The notes: generated from the letters alone by a model not told the origin. Shown: positions 1 through 10,676, counted from the stretch's first letter. The stretch is DNA of 64,000 nucleotides from Burkholderia pyrrocinia (GCF_018417535.1 NZ_CP070978.1:806001-870000), one strand, 5' to 3'. Numbers and translations: made by a program.

Positions 1-193
1 AAAATTGGCCACGCGAAAAACGACACGACCACCATAATGTTTCGGGAGCGGCGAATCTGTTCGCACGGTTACTTAGAAACGGTCTCGTCAGAATTGCTCG
101 GCGCGCCGGAAAATTTTTCCGCAGCACGCGAAACGAAGACCGTGGTAGCGGCAGCGATACAACGCGCCCCGTCTACCATGATCCCGCTGCGGC

Positions 194-2005
194 TTAGCGC
201 GTTGACTCGGTGCGACGCTTGCGTGAATGCGACGAAGTCACACGTTTTGATTTCGCCGGTGCCGCAAGCTCCGCCGACGTCCGCCAACCCGCAAGTAGCT
301 CGGCGCAACGGTCGATAACGTATTGCGCGGCGGTACCGCCGTGCAGCGAATGATCGACTGTTTCCTGAATGTCGACCGATACGTTCGGCAAGCGTGCGAA
401 CGCACGCGATGCCGGACCGAAATGCCGGACCAATGCATCGACGCCTGGATCGAACGTTCCGTAGATGAGATGGGTACGGATGCCGCGCGTCGACATGTCG
501 CGCAGCAATCCCCGTGGCGTATCCTTGCCCGGGCCTCGCCCGACATGCTCCGCGACGCGCATGATCGGCACCGACATGAAATCCGCAAGGAAGCGCAACA
601 GTACGCGCAGCACTGGACGCAGATCACGACCTTCGAGCAGCAGGCGGCGCCACTTGCCTGGGCTGCGCAGCGATGCAAAATAGCCGCGCATCGAATTCGT
701 CTGATTCTTGATCACGTTCGCGAGAGTCTCTCCGCGCGGCCACACGAAGAGCGGGAGATTGACCGCGATCACGCCGGCGAACGGCCCACGAGCGGCGGCA
801 TGAAGCGACGTGTACGCACCGGAGCAAATCCCGAATGCGACGACCTTATGATGCCCCTCGGCTTTCAGCCAGTTTGCGGCCGAGACCATGTCGACGATCA
901 TCTGATCCGAATACGGGATGTCCAATTGGTTGTCGCGCGCACGCTCGCTGCTGTCACCGATTCCGCTCGAATCGATGCGCAGACTGCAGATACCCCGCGC
1001 CGCGAGCGAACGGGCGAGTCGAACCGCGAGCCGCCCGTCTGCGATGCGCGGATTCGCGGCCGTATTGGTGATCAGCAGGGTCGGCGCGGCTGCACGCATC
1101 ATGTCTTCGGTCGGTTCGCACAGCACCCCAACCAATTGTCGGGTCCCCACGCGAACCACTCGTTCGACACTGCCTTTGCCGGTGAGTACGACACCAGAGT
1201 CGGGGCGCCGCGCGGATACGCGAACGGTTCGGTCGGGATCGTCGTCGATCCAGCCGGCAATCGTGTCGAGCAATGTATCCGGCAGCCGCGACCAGAGGGG
1301 CTCCCGCATTGCGACCGCCCAGTCGGCACATGGATGGACGCTCACCACGACACCACGCGCCTGTAACGCATCCGATAGCGCCGCACCGTCGCCGTACGGT
1401 GCATCGACAAGCAATGCGCGCGCCGGTAACGCACGCAATTGACCGGCAGCGTGGCACAGGTCGATACGCCGGAGCGCCGCGACCAGATCGTCGGGATACA
1501 CGTGTCCGAGCACATTGAGCGGCGCCTCATCGCGAACCACGTACCGCACGGTCGGTGGCACGTTGTCGAGCCAGCGTTGCGCGACGGAAGAAAGCTCACG
1601 CAGGTAGCTGCGACCGCGCACCACGGGCGCAAGCGCGATGAAGTGAGTAAGCCCGGGGATGTCATCCGCAGCGAGGAGCGCAACCGCCGCGCCGGCACGC
1701 ACGCCAACGAGCGTCAGACTGTCTGGCGCGACGCGCTCCCGCAATGTCTGAACCGCGAGCCGAACGCTCCCAAGCATGCTGTCAAAGCGGTTGGCATCGC
1801 GTTCGTCGCCAAGCGAGTCGCCGCTCGCCGGATAGTGAAAGCGCAGCACCGGAAAGCCACGGTCCGAAAGATGCTCGGCGAGCAAACGCACGAGTTTATG
1901 AAGCCAAAGCGCTTCGTGACCTAGTGGCTCGCAAATTACGATGCCATGTGTTCGAGTACCCTCGTGAAGCCAGCCGACGCATCCATTAAACTGGATGGGT
2001 GTCAT
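194..2005 (-). CDS. Two-domain alpha/beta hydrolase of the exopolysaccharide locus
   Basis: The 603-residue protein contains two alpha/beta-hydrolase units in tandem, about residues 1-255 and 275-575, and resembles the hydrolases found beside exosortase and exopolysaccharide loci. In the second unit the nucleophile elbow reads FGICSGAY, a G-x-C-x-G form that would use cysteine, as in dienelactone hydrolases. In the first unit the matching stretch is VGVRAGA, with arginine where the nucleophile should be, so that half is probably inactive. The C-terminus is a basic tail (SKRVTSSHSRKRRTESTR). No signal peptide is seen, so the protein is probably cytoplasmic. The start at 2005 has a GAGG ribosome site about eight bases upstream. 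The substrate is unknown. An acyl or glycosyl ester of the nearby polysaccharide pathway is only a guess from context. Confidence 0.75.
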   Translation of the reverse strand: MTPIQFNGCVGWLHEGTRTHGIVICEPLGHEALWLHKLVRLLAEHLSDRGFPVLRFHYPASGDSLGDERDANRFDSMLGSVRLAVQTLRERVAPDSLTLVGVRAGAAVALLAADDIPGLTHFIALAPVVRGRSYLRELSSVAQRWLDNVPPTVRYVVRDEAPLNVLGHVYPDDLVAALRRIDLCHAAGQLRALPARALLVDAPYGDGAALSDALQARGVVVSVHPCADWAVAMREPLWSRLPDTLLDTIAGWIDDDPDRTVRVSARRPDSGVVLTGKGSVERVVRVGTRQLVGVLCEPTEDMMRAAAPTLLITNTAANPRIADGRLAVRLARSLAARGICSLRIDSSGIGDSSERARDNQLDIPYSDQMIVDMVSAANWLKAEGHHKVVAFGICSGAYTSLHAAARGPFAGVIAVNLPLFVWPRGETLANVIKNQTNSMRGYFASLRSPGKWRRLLLEGRDLRPVLRVLLRFLADFMSVPIMRVAEHVGRGPGKDTPRGLLRDMSTRGIRTHLIYGTFDPGVDALVRHFGPASRAFARLPNVSVDIQETVDHSLHGGTAAQYVIDRCAELLAGWRTSAELAAPAKSKRVTSSHSRKRRTESTR

Positions 2006-2121
2006 GATTTGGTCCTCGCTCTGACAAAATGAGTGGCAGGGGCGGTTAACCCGCCGCCGGCTCTGTTAGCCTCTTCGTTGTTTCACTAACTGGAGTTGAC
2101 CCTGCAATACCGGATTCGGCA

Positions 2122-2880
2122 TCACACGAAGGTTGCTGAATTCATCGAGCGCCGGAACCCGCATGGCGAGCGAGATTTCAGCGCCCGATGGGAATGCCTT
2201 TCGTCGTCATGCTCGAACACTATGGTCAAGTTACGTGCAGCAGTCGCTGCGTCCGGCCTCGGCATGAAGGCGACACGGTTGCGTTTCATCGTCTTCACGA
2301 AGCTCTCGGCCATACCGTTACTTTGTGGGCAGCACATCGACGTGGTCAATGGATTCAGGCCGATGGTCACTGCGAACCGGTGCGTGCCGTCCGCCGTGTA
2401 ACCCGCATCGTCGTCGATCCGCTTCGATTGACGACCATCGCGCCACGTCGCCGAACGCGACAGTCGTGCCAATACGCTCCTTCGCGACACGCCAACAACT
2501 TCACAGACCAGTTTCACTGACCGTCCTCCGGCAGCAACGGCAAGTGCGCTATCCGTTTTTCTGCCAGGCCGTACTCGATCGCTTCGTGGAAGATCTCGTT
2601 CTCCATCGCCGTCATGCCGAGCATCCGCTGCAGCTCGCGAATCTGCTTGAGCGCGTCCGCCCACTCCGAGGCCGGAAACACGTCCTCGCCAGCCTTGACC
2701 GCTGACAGGCTCCCGTCCTGGTACAGCTTGCCCCCGTGGAACTGCTGGTTGGGATTCACGTCGTACTGGCACACGACCATCGAAACCGACTACCCCGGTT
2801 CGAAGCTCCCCCGCACCATCGCCGGATTCTGCCGCGCCGTCCAGCGGCGCCGACGCTCCGTCCCCCGTCAACACTTCCAT
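2122..2880 (-). mobile_element. Degenerate IS3-family (IS2-group) transposase remnant
   Basis: Reading the minus strand, an OrfA-like start (MEVLTG) at 2880 is followed by a frameshift. The rest of OrfA then continues in another frame from about 2780 to 2514 (QIRELQRMLG, then IAHLPLLPEDGQ). OrfB begins after that, but it jumps from its N-terminal part (LARLSRSATWRDGR) straight to the end of the catalytic domain (CPQSNGMAESFVKTMKR), near position 2402. About 170 residues carrying the first two catalytic aspartates are therefore missing. The last part runs to a stop at 2122. With an internal stop, a frameshift and the deletion, the element cannot transpose. I could not define terminal inverted repeats. 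Confidence 0.85.
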
Positions 2881-3119
2881 CGCTTCCCGCCCGTTGTTAG
2901 TCAAAGACACGGTCTTATGCCTGGCCGCTAGCTTGAGCAAGAGGCTGTGTCCGGTGTTTCAAGGGGCTGCTCCAGCCGCCTCTCCGCGACAGGGTCGCCC
3001 CTTCGTATAGACCGCTCTTGGAATTCGATTCATCCAACCCTCCGTTTCTCAATTCCACGAAACGTTGGCTTCCACATTTTCCGGCCGGCCTGAACGCCGA
3101 TAAGATCGACGTGCACGGA

Positions 3120-4265
3120 TCAGCCGTCGGCACCACCGGACGCGAACGCACCACTACTCCGTCGCGCAGTGAGCGTACGCGCAAGCTGCACAAACGGAGC
3201 TTCACACAATCGATAGCCGGCCCAAGACAATGGAATCAAAGGCACGATCGGCACGATCATGTAAACACCGAGAGGCCAGCCAACGATGTGAAAGCGCTGA
3301 CACAACCAGAATGCAGCGAAAAGCGGGAGACTGTGCAGCAAGTAGATTGAGTAACTGATCTCGCCAAGCCATGAAAGCAGGCGGATACGAAGCTTCAGAA
3401 AGGTCGCAAGTGTCACGAATATCGCGATGCCAATCAAGTAAGCGAGCGAATTCGGCAGGTGATCCAGGTTGTGATGTCGCCAATCGTTGATAGCACCCAT
3501 CAGCGCAATGCCGACAATCAACATAGCCACACAGGTTGCCGCCGATCTATAAGTTATAGATACATGAGTCAGCGCACCGCTGCTTTTCCATCGAACACGT
3601 AACAACTGAAAAGGATTGTCGTACGCCTGGCGAAAACAGGCACCCCAAAACATGATTCCGAGATGATACGACATGGTCTTGTATTCGCTGAGCACATTGG
3701 CTGGAAAGAGTCTCAACTCGAGAGTCACCACAAATAGGCCGCATAACCCGATGCTGACGAGACACAAATAGCACATCCGATGAAGCGCGCCGCACCAGAA
3801 CAATATCAGACACAGCCCATAAAAATACAACTCCGTTTCCAGAGTCCAGCCATGCGGCAAGATCAGGCTTTCTCCAAATGCGGCTGGAATCATAGTCACA
3901 TTTGAAAAAAAACCATAAATATCCATTTTTTTATCAAACAAATACCAATGAACAAAATATCCAGCAGGAAGCGCCAACCAGTATGCAGGATACAGTCGAA
4001 AGAATCTTCGGATAAGGAACCGCTTCGTGCCCGCACCAACCTCGCCGTACAGGCTGGTAGGAATCAGCATGCCACTAATCGCGAAGAAGATCACCACGCC
4101 AATTCTTCCAAAATTCACGGAGCGTTGCAGTGTGTCGAGCACGTGTTGCGAGCCCGCAAGGGGGGCAAAGCGTTCGGCATAATGCGTCCATATGACGAAT
4201 ATCACCGCAACGGCGCGCATGGCATCGACATGCTGAAAATGCTCCGAACTCTTCGCTCTTGACAT
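3120..4265 (-). CDS. Membrane O-acyltransferase (acyltransferase 3 / OafA family)
   Basis: The 381-residue integral membrane protein has about ten hydrophobic segments and the hallmarks of the acyltransferase-3 family. The N-terminal motif is HVDAMRAVAVIFVIWTHY, with the conserved R/A region and the H of the catalytic arrangement. Then comes RRFFRLYPAYWLALP, and late there is ISYSIYLLHSLP. Members acetylate or succinylate sugars of surface polysaccharides using cytoplasmic acyl donors. It lies between a transposase remnant and the polymerase gene, all on the minus strand, so decoration of the locus polysaccharide is the likely role. Base composition around 3.9-4.5 kb is clearly poorer in GC than the rest of the window, which suggests transfer. 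No strong ribosome site precedes the start. The 287 bases between it and the polymerase hold no gene I can support. Confidence 0.85.
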   Translation of the reverse strand: MSRAKSSEHFQHVDAMRAVAVIFVIWTHYAERFAPLAGSQHVLDTLQRSVNFGRIGVVIFFAISGMLIPTSLYGEVGAGTKRFLIRRFFRLYPAYWLALPAGYFVHWYLFDKKMDIYGFFSNVTMIPAAFGESLILPHGWTLETELYFYGLCLILFWCGALHRMCYLCLVSIGLCGLFVVTLELRLFPANVLSEYKTMSYHLGIMFWGACFRQAYDNPFQLLRVRWKSSGALTHVSITYRSAATCVAMLIVGIALMGAINDWRHHNLDHLPNSLAYLIGIAIFVTLATFLKLRIRLLSWLGEISYSIYLLHSLPLFAAFWLCQRFHIVGWPLGVYMIVPIVPLIPLSWAGYRLCEAPFVQLARTLTARRSSGAFASGGADG

Positions 4266-4552
4266 GACTGGAATGATGAAAACCCAATAAACAATTTTGC
4301 CAATATTAAATAATTAACAATCCATTTCATTACACCGACAAAACAATAAAACCCACCCATTCCTGGATCCGGCCCAGGACATCGACGAACCCAGCACGAT
4401 CGGCTGACGAACAATACGAATGCCGAGGTCAACGCAAGTTCCGATATGCTCGACGATTGCATGATCAGCCGATAGCGACCATGAAAATCAGCATGACGGC
4501 AAAGCGTCAATGTTTACCGCGGACAAAAGAGTCCTGGATTACCTCATCTGCT

Positions 4553-6004
4553 TCAATTCAAGTCTGCGTTCCTCGTATCGACCCAATACCACCAAGCCAG
4601 TGCGGCCAGCGCATAAAAGACCGTACGCGATCCGAACATCATCCAGTAATCGCCTTGCTGAACAGCGAAGGTCGCATATGAAAAGACCTTCGCCATCAGC
4701 CATAGCATCACGACCCCGCCGCGCATCGCAACCAGAATCTGTAGCGCGCCCAGCGCACCGTATACGACGCCGGTGATCGCGACAAAGACCGCCCCTCCGG
4801 CATAACCAAACCAATACACGGGCACTGCCATGTTTCCCATCGTGAAGGTGACGTCGTCGAATATGTAGGCCTTGAGGAGCTGGGGCTCGGTATACGACAT
4901 CATCAAGTCACGCAAGCCACTCGGTTCAGCATCGTTGAAAAAGGTTGGCATTGTCCAGGAACCGAGAGAGTTCACGAAACGCCAAAATGCAGCGGTGCCA
5001 CCCAGCATCGGTGCCGTGAACATATGTGCGTCGCTGTCCACCACGTACCAGGGCTGGCCCTGCAGCAGGAAGCGTGAAGAGATCACATCGGTTACTTCCA
5101 GCCCCTGCCCCCTATAGGCGTAAATTATGGAAACGGTGCCGAGCAATAGCGCCAATCCCGCGCCAACACCCAGATAACGAACGACCGGTTTGCCGTTCAT
5201 CGCATGAATCGCGATAAACGGAGCCAGCGAGCACAGGCCGATGTGCAGCACTGCCATGAACTGTTCGCCATGCAGCACGTTAAGCCCCAAGTCGACAGCC
5301 ATCGTAACGATCGCCAACAACCGGATGCGCTTGTCATAACTGGTGGCGATGGTCCCCAACAAAAAACCCATGAAGGTCTGGTTGTTCAGGAACAGGTTGA
5401 ACATCGTCCCGTTCGAGGCGTCATTACGCAACGCATACCTATTGATGCCGGTAAATAACGAGAATCCCGACGTTAGCCCCGCGAGCACACCGGTAACGAT
5501 AATCGCGGCCGCAAGTCCGAACCCCACCACAATGCTTATCGGTTGCAACGTTATCCGCGCCGTGATCGGCTCATGCGCAGGGCGTTCGTCCAGGAACCGG
5601 CCAAATGCAACGAGCGCACAGACGACAAAAATCAGATAGAAAGAAAAGAGCCGGCTAAACGCGCCGGTCGCTTCACCGGCGATGTCGGTTTCCCGAAGAT
5701 ACCCGCCGTCCTCCAATCCCACCCCCGCAAGGAATGCGGTCAGTCCGATCGCCAGCACGTAGAGCATTGACACTGCAAACACCGGTCGATATTTGACCAG
5801 ACCGACGAGTCCCAATGTCGCCAACAACAACGTGCACATGGCGCTCGACTCCTTCATTCCGAGCGCCGGCATCACCGCATTGATCAGCAACGCAAGCGTA
5901 AATAGCGTCGATACCATCACGCCAGTTGCGGATATTGGACCTTCGTTGACCCGTATCGCTCGCGTCGTCTTATCTATCATGCTGCAATCCGAAATTCGTT
6001 CCAT
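4553..6004 (-). CDS. Wzy-like polysaccharide polymerase
   Basis: The 483-residue protein is a polytopic membrane protein with about eleven to twelve hydrophobic segments and a large hydrophilic loop around residues 300-380, the layout of O-antigen/exopolysaccharide polymerases (Wzy). Sequence conservation in this family is too low for motif-level proof. The call rests on topology and on the neighbours: acyltransferase, glycosyltransferase remnant and Wzc on the same strand. It would join repeat units on undecaprenyl diphosphate at the periplasmic face. A second methionine at 5980 (MIDKTTRAI) is an equally possible start, since neither has a good ribosome site. A Wzx flippase and a priming glycosyltransferase, needed for a working pathway, are absent from this window. 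Confidence 0.7.
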   Translation of the reverse strand: MERISDCSMIDKTTRAIRVNEGPISATGVMVSTLFTLALLINAVMPALGMKESSAMCTLLLATLGLVGLVKYRPVFAVSMLYVLAIGLTAFLAGVGLEDGGYLRETDIAGEATGAFSRLFSFYLIFVVCALVAFGRFLDERPAHEPITARITLQPISIVVGFGLAAAIIVTGVLAGLTSGFSLFTGINRYALRNDASNGTMFNLFLNNQTFMGFLLGTIATSYDKRIRLLAIVTMAVDLGLNVLHGEQFMAVLHIGLCSLAPFIAIHAMNGKPVVRYLGVGAGLALLLGTVSIIYAYRGQGLEVTDVISSRFLLQGQPWYVVDSDAHMFTAPMLGGTAAFWRFVNSLGSWTMPTFFNDAEPSGLRDLMMSYTEPQLLKAYIFDDVTFTMGNMAVPVYWFGYAGGAVFVAITGVVYGALGALQILVAMRGGVVMLWLMAKVFSYATFAVQQGDYWMMFGSRTVFYALAALAWWYWVDTRNADLN

Positions 6005-6120
6005 TGCTCATGCACCGCCCGATCAAGTGCACCACGCAGCTGTGAGCCGACCGCCTGCGATAAAAGTCGTTGCGCTTTTGCCTTGCCGTTGTGCACCCGT
6101 CCATCCTTAAGCAACCCGTC

Positions 6121-6771
6121 ATTGACAAGCCGGCCGGCTTACCGGCCCCAGACAGCGGCGTTAAGCATGTCGGCAGCGATCAGGAATGCTCCATCGCGTC
6201 TCGGTGCACCGGCGGTCCGACGCAACCACCGGGACACCCACGAGTTGCGCCTCGAGCGCCGTGCTTCCGACGCCTTCTTGCAATGCCGGCACTACATGCA
6301 CATCCGCAGATCAAGAATAGCCAGGATCTTCGTCGCTCACGTTTCCGACCAAATACGCTTTGATTCCGGCCCGCTTCGTCAAATCCGCCGCGGCGATCAG
6401 CGGCTGTGTCAACCCGACGTACCGGTTTTTCAGCTTTTTGATGAAACCTCGCACGTGTCCGGGGTGCGGCACACGATGAAAATGCCCCCTGCACGTCCGC
6501 CGACCAGGTGGATATCTGGCGGCGTGAGAACCCAATCCTCCTGATACAGCATGCTCAAACTGCTTAAGCGTGCGATTGCGGTCGCGCGCAGTGGATACAT
6601 GACGAGCTGCGTCCGGTAACGCCTGATCGAACGCAGCTCAGCCAAGATGCCAATCGCCTTCACGGTGAAGTCGTAAAAGCCCGGCGTTAATTCAATACAA
6701 CGAGCCTGTACCGCATCACGCCATTCCAGCTCATCGACCACGCCCGAGGAACGACATAACTCACGCCGCAT
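6121..6771 (-). pseudogene. Glycosyltransferase family 4 remnant
   Basis: Pieces of one glycosyltransferase are spread over several frames of the minus strand. The first runs from 6771 to about 6440. The reading then shifts to the frame containing IKKLKNRYVGLTQPLIAAAD, which stops near 6311. A third frame continues as ADVHVVPALQEGVGSTALEA and LVGVPVVASD, the typical C-terminal donor-binding signature of GT4 enzymes, and reaches a stop near 6160. The N-terminal acceptor domain is missing. With at least two frameshifts and stop codons the gene cannot make an enzyme, so the polysaccharide repeat unit probably cannot be built from this locus alone. Confidence 0.7.
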
Positions 6772-6842
6772 CTGAATCGACTTGACGTATGCTTTCCGCT
6801 ACAGCCAAATCACCTATTTGGTACGCTCCGCGTTGACCAATA

Positions 6843-9158
6843 TCACACAACGTTTCTGAGCAGCTCCTTTCTTAATCGGCCCCATGCCCTGAGCAAAAGC
6901 GTATCGGATACGACGTCGCCTGAATCTGCCTGCGGCCGGGGTTCTTTCGCAGGTCGACGCGCGTTCGCGTAATAGCCGTAACGAAACGGTGAAGGCTCAA
7001 AGCCATTGAACACCAGCCCATCCACATTCGCTCCAACCTTGTTCAAGTTCTCAATCGCTTCCACCACGCCGGTGTAGCTGACCGAGCCTTGCCGTGCCAC
7101 CATCAACGTAACGTCGGCGAACCTCGATAACATGGCGACGTTTGCGACCGGACGTGCCAATGGCGCATCCACGACGACCATGTCGTATTCGCCTCGCAGC
7201 GAGGTGAGCAGCGCCTCCAGCTTTTCCGATCCAAACAGATTCCGCAACGGCTTGACACGTTTTCCCGCAGGCAGTAAGTCAAAATTTTCATGGATACGGG
7301 AAATCGCCTTCTTGAGTTCGAGTGAGCCCTTCAACACATCGGACAAACCTTTCTCGTATTTCACCGACAAGCATCGCTCAGTGCTCGAATCGCCCACATC
7401 GGCACGCACAAGCAAGGTCTTGAAGCCACTTTCCGAGAACAGGTAGGCAAGATTGACGGAGATCGTCGACTTGCCCTGGCCCGGCTCGGGAGATGTAATC
7501 AGAACGGTCTTTGATTTGCCGCGCTCTGCAGTCACCCTGTAACGCAATAGCAAGGCCAGATTTTCCAGTGCTTCGGCCAGCGGCGTATCAGGGTGCTCCC
7601 TCACGGCGACGAACGCAGACCTATCGCTCATGTCGGCGTCAATCTGATGTGGCGCGGCCGGAAGAACGCAAAACATCGGGACGCCGGCCATCGTTTCCAA
7701 ATGCTTCGGATCGCGAACGTATCGAAAGAACAATGCCTGGCCTTGAGCCGCAGCAACGCCCAGTATCAGTCCGATCGCTGCGCCCAGCACAATCACGAGC
7801 ATACGCTTCGGCCGAACCGGTTTGTCGCTAACGTCAGCCTTGTCGATGATGGACGCATTGCCAACCGTGCCCGCTTTCGCAATCTGCAACTGCTGCGTGT
7901 TGTTCAGCAAACCGACATATAGCTGATTGTTGACCTCGACTTCGCGCGCCAAGCGCAAATAAGTCTGCTGCTGCGACGGCAAATGCGCAACTTTGCTTTT
8001 CAATTCGGCCGACTGCTGATCGAGCGTCTTCAGCTTGTTGGCTACGGCGGCGATCTGAGGTTGTCCGGCAACATACTTGGACGACAAGTCCTGATATTCG
8101 AGCTTGGCTTCGAGGCGCGACTTTTCGACCAGCGCCAACTGGTCAATCAGCAGCTTCACATCGCCTTGTGAATCGATCGACCCTTGCGCGTTGCGAAACG
8201 TGTTCAGCGCCTGCTCCGCCTGCTCCAGCCGCGCCTTCACTACCGGCAATTGCGTGTCAAGGAACGCCAGACTGTGCTCGGCGTCCTCGGAGCGCCGTCT
8301 TGCATTGGCATCCAGATAGGCCGCAGCAATGGCGTTGAGTAGTCGTGCGGCAAACACGGGATCGGGGTCCTCGAGACTCAGCTGCATAATGCCCGACTGG
8401 CGTTTCGTTTCCGCCCCGCTCAATTTCTCCAGGATCGCGTCGAGCCGCACCGGCGTGGGGGCCCGCCGCACGCGAAATTCCGTACCGAAGCGCGCCACGA
8501 TCCGCGATACATCCACCAGATAACCATTACCTGCGCTCGGTTTGCCGATTACCCCCCTCAACACCTCCTGACCGTTACTGTCCTTCAACAAGAACCGGTT
8601 GCCTTCAAGATAATCAAACTCCAGCTTCTTGCCAATCTGTGCATCCGGAACGTCGAATTTCCTGAATTCGATTCTTTCACCGCCCCACGCCCAGAACGGC
8701 GTATCGAACAACGGGACGACGAGACCATCCGCATCTTTCGACAAAATCGAAGCAAGGAAACCGCCGACGAGCGGAATCCGGTTCCCGACCGAAACATCAG
8801 CCTGCGCGGCAGTCGCCTCGATCGCCTGGGTGACAACCGTGCGCGAGCGAGCGATATCGATTTCGCCGACTACCGCCGAGTTTTCGATGTCCAGTGCATT
8901 TGAAATCTCCGAGAGCGAACCCAGCGCACTATGCTTGTTTTCCTGAACTCGTATCAACGTGTCAACGGAATATATCGGCGTTGCTGCCATGGCATATATA
9001 AGTGCCAACAGCAAACACCCCAGGAAAACGGCAAGAAAGACGTATCGATGATCAAACACATTTTCCAGCAATTCGGCCAGCGTAAGCCTAAACGTATCGC
9101 GAGAAGCACTTCCTGCTCCGTCGCGATGCTCATTCAATGAAGGCCTATCCAATGCCAT
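6843..9158 (-). CDS. Wzc-type chain-length regulator and tyrosine autokinase (BceF-like)
   Basis: This is a polysaccharide co-polymerase of 771 residues fused to a bacterial tyrosine kinase. An N-terminal Wzz domain follows the first membrane segment (about residues 35-58). A long periplasmic coiled-coil and GNVR region leads to the second membrane segment at about 450-470. The cytoplasmic kinase then shows Walker A (SPEPGQGKST, about 555-565), a Walker A' region LLVRADVGD and Walker B MVVVDAPLA. The C-terminal tail has only a small tyrosine group (RYGYYANARRP), fewer than in E. coli Wzc. The ATG at 9158 has a GGAG site seven bases upstream. It works with the Wza-type lipoprotein encoded divergently at 10677 to control export and chain length. 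Confidence 0.92.
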   Translation of the reverse strand: MALDRPSLNEHRDGAGSASRDTFRLTLAELLENVFDHRYVFLAVFLGCLLLALIYAMAATPIYSVDTLIRVQENKHSALGSLSEISNALDIENSAVVGEIDIARSRTVVTQAIEATAAQADVSVGNRIPLVGGFLASILSKDADGLVVPLFDTPFWAWGGERIEFRKFDVPDAQIGKKLEFDYLEGNRFLLKDSNGQEVLRGVIGKPSAGNGYLVDVSRIVARFGTEFRVRRAPTPVRLDAILEKLSGAETKRQSGIMQLSLEDPDPVFAARLLNAIAAAYLDANARRRSEDAEHSLAFLDTQLPVVKARLEQAEQALNTFRNAQGSIDSQGDVKLLIDQLALVEKSRLEAKLEYQDLSSKYVAGQPQIAAVANKLKTLDQQSAELKSKVAHLPSQQQTYLRLAREVEVNNQLYVGLLNNTQQLQIAKAGTVGNASIIDKADVSDKPVRPKRMLVIVLGAAIGLILGVAAAQGQALFFRYVRDPKHLETMAGVPMFCVLPAAPHQIDADMSDRSAFVAVREHPDTPLAEALENLALLLRYRVTAERGKSKTVLITSPEPGQGKSTISVNLAYLFSESGFKTLLVRADVGDSSTERCLSVKYEKGLSDVLKGSLELKKAISRIHENFDLLPAGKRVKPLRNLFGSEKLEALLTSLRGEYDMVVVDAPLARPVANVAMLSRFADVTLMVARQGSVSYTGVVEAIENLNKVGANVDGLVFNGFEPSPFRYGYYANARRPAKEPRPQADSGDVVSDTLLLRAWGRLRKELLRNVV

Positions 9159-9651
9159 GCACAAGCTCCAAAATTTCCACCCTGACGGGGTTCTTGTCGC
9201 AGTGCGTGCTTTCGGTCACGCATGCCGCGCCATTCGTGCCGGGTCACTTCACCTCTGGCACCTATTCCGTATCCGACCGCGGCACGCAAAAAGCGCGCCA
9301 CCGAACCCTTGCCCCGAGAACAAACGATTCTGTTTGCCTGGACCACTATGCGATAAATGCTCGGCGTGCTAAGTGCGATGGCTTACATTAAGAGACACTG
9401 GTGAAGCGAATCACTGGGTTGCCAACCCGTCTCGTGCTATGTTAGGAGTTCCGTTTCGCTAGCGAGCGGATTATGGCAATACGGTGGCTTGATGACGAAG
9501 TCAGACACATGACGTGGACGCGCCATGTCATATCGCTCATCCAGTGTTTCGCCCCCAGTTTTGACAATTCTTTTCAAACAGGGCGGCGTGGGATCATTGA
9601 TGCGAGGATATAAAGATGAAACGCTCTGGTACGCAAAGGCACGGTAAATAT
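9159..9651. other. Non-coding stretch upstream of the Wzc gene
   Basis: No gene can be supported in these 493 bases. They must hold the promoter of the Wzc gene, which reads leftward, but I see no clear -35/-10 pair or operator. The right edge is the end of the IS630 remnant. Confidence 0.4.
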
Positions 9652-10050
9652 TCACGAGAAGTTGGTTTGAAATTTGATGCCAACTCCGGCCAGTAGGTCG
9701 GCAGTTCCCGCATCGATGGTTTCCTTGGTCCAGATGAAGAAGCGTCGCCATCGATATTTGAATTGCCTCAATACGATCTCGTTCTTGTTGAGCTTGGGGC
9801 TGTAGGCGGGCAGATAGAACAGGACAGGTTTGTGATCGATCAACCGCCGGTCCTGCATTGGATATGGATCGGCGTGTTCGTGCCGCATTCCACTGCCCAA
9901 AGGACACCGCGCCGGTATTGCCTGTTCGGTTCAATCTTGTGAGGCAGCCCCGTGGTGACCGACTACGCTGAACCGACGGCAATGTGCAGAAGCCCGTCGC
10001 ATCGAAGCGGACCACGCGAATCGCTGCCTCACGTACCGCTTCAGGCAATC
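9652..10050 (-). mobile_element. IS630-family transposase remnant
   Basis: The C-terminal end of an IS630 (DDE_3) transposase is readable on the minus strand at 9652-9900. It shows LFYLPAYSPKLNKNEIVL, then KYRWRRFFIWTKETID, and ends in KFQTNFS, which matches the normal family ending. Further upstream, in another frame, VRFDATGFCTLPSV corresponds to the conserved F-D-E-T-G-F catalytic region, with alanine in place of glutamate. The pieces are separated by frameshifts and the N-terminal DNA-binding part is gone. It sits between the divergent Wzc and Wza genes and has probably altered their promoter region. Confidence 0.75.
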
Positions 10051-10676
10051 GACCGGGATTTTTTTTTGCGCCGCGGCTTCCGCACCGGCTGTAACGGTTC
10101 GAACCGTGTCCACAATTCGTCGTCGATGACTGGTTGCCCCATCCCGTCGACTCGCATCACTTGGAACGTCAGTGTTAACAGCTCGCCGGCAAGGTTAACA
10201 GTCCCTTCAGGTCTTTATGAAACCGTCTATTAACGTACGTCCCTCTTCCCTGGATCATACAACGTGAACCATGCAGGAACGAATCTCGGCCTTGCACACT
10301 GCCCGCATGTGACCGGGCTGCGTCAGACGACGGTTGTCCGGTTTTCCACTCCCCGGATCATGGGTCGGCCGGCACGCCTGGCAGCATGCGACGAAGTCAA
10401 GGCGTTTGATAGTCGGTTCATCGAAACGGCAAGCCGAACCGATGACAGCTGAGCATGGATCGCAGGCGGACATTCCACGCGGCATCGCTGTCATCGTTGA
10501 TTTTCGAATGCATTCCGATGTTGCACGCGAGCAATCGGCAAGATCGTTGGGATGGAATCAATCACGTCACGAACACGAGCGAACGCGTGTGATGTCGCTC
10601 CGTGGTGGTCCGGAAAATAGCGAACGTCAGAGTACTTCGCGTAAATATTTCTTGTTTAACTATGCTGAATGACGAC
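10051..10676. other. Non-coding stretch upstream of the Wza gene
   Basis: I recognise no gene here. The left edge may carry more decayed transposase sequence. The segment must include the promoter of the polysaccharide export gene, and the last 60 bases are AT-rich. I cannot define promoter boxes with confidence. Confidence 0.35.

Noticed and set aside
1..193. Possible gene at the left edge
   Set aside because: Short open frames on both strands have no family similarity and no ribosome site.
4202..4510. Possible small gene upstream of the acyltransferase (102 codons)
   Set aside because: It overlaps the acyltransferase start, has no ribosome site, and shows no similarity I can name. It might be a scrap of a lost polysaccharide gene, but that cannot be supported.
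10255..10494. Small open frames on both strands upstream of the Wza gene
   Set aside because: No protein family, ribosome site or convincing codon use. Probably decayed mobile DNA.
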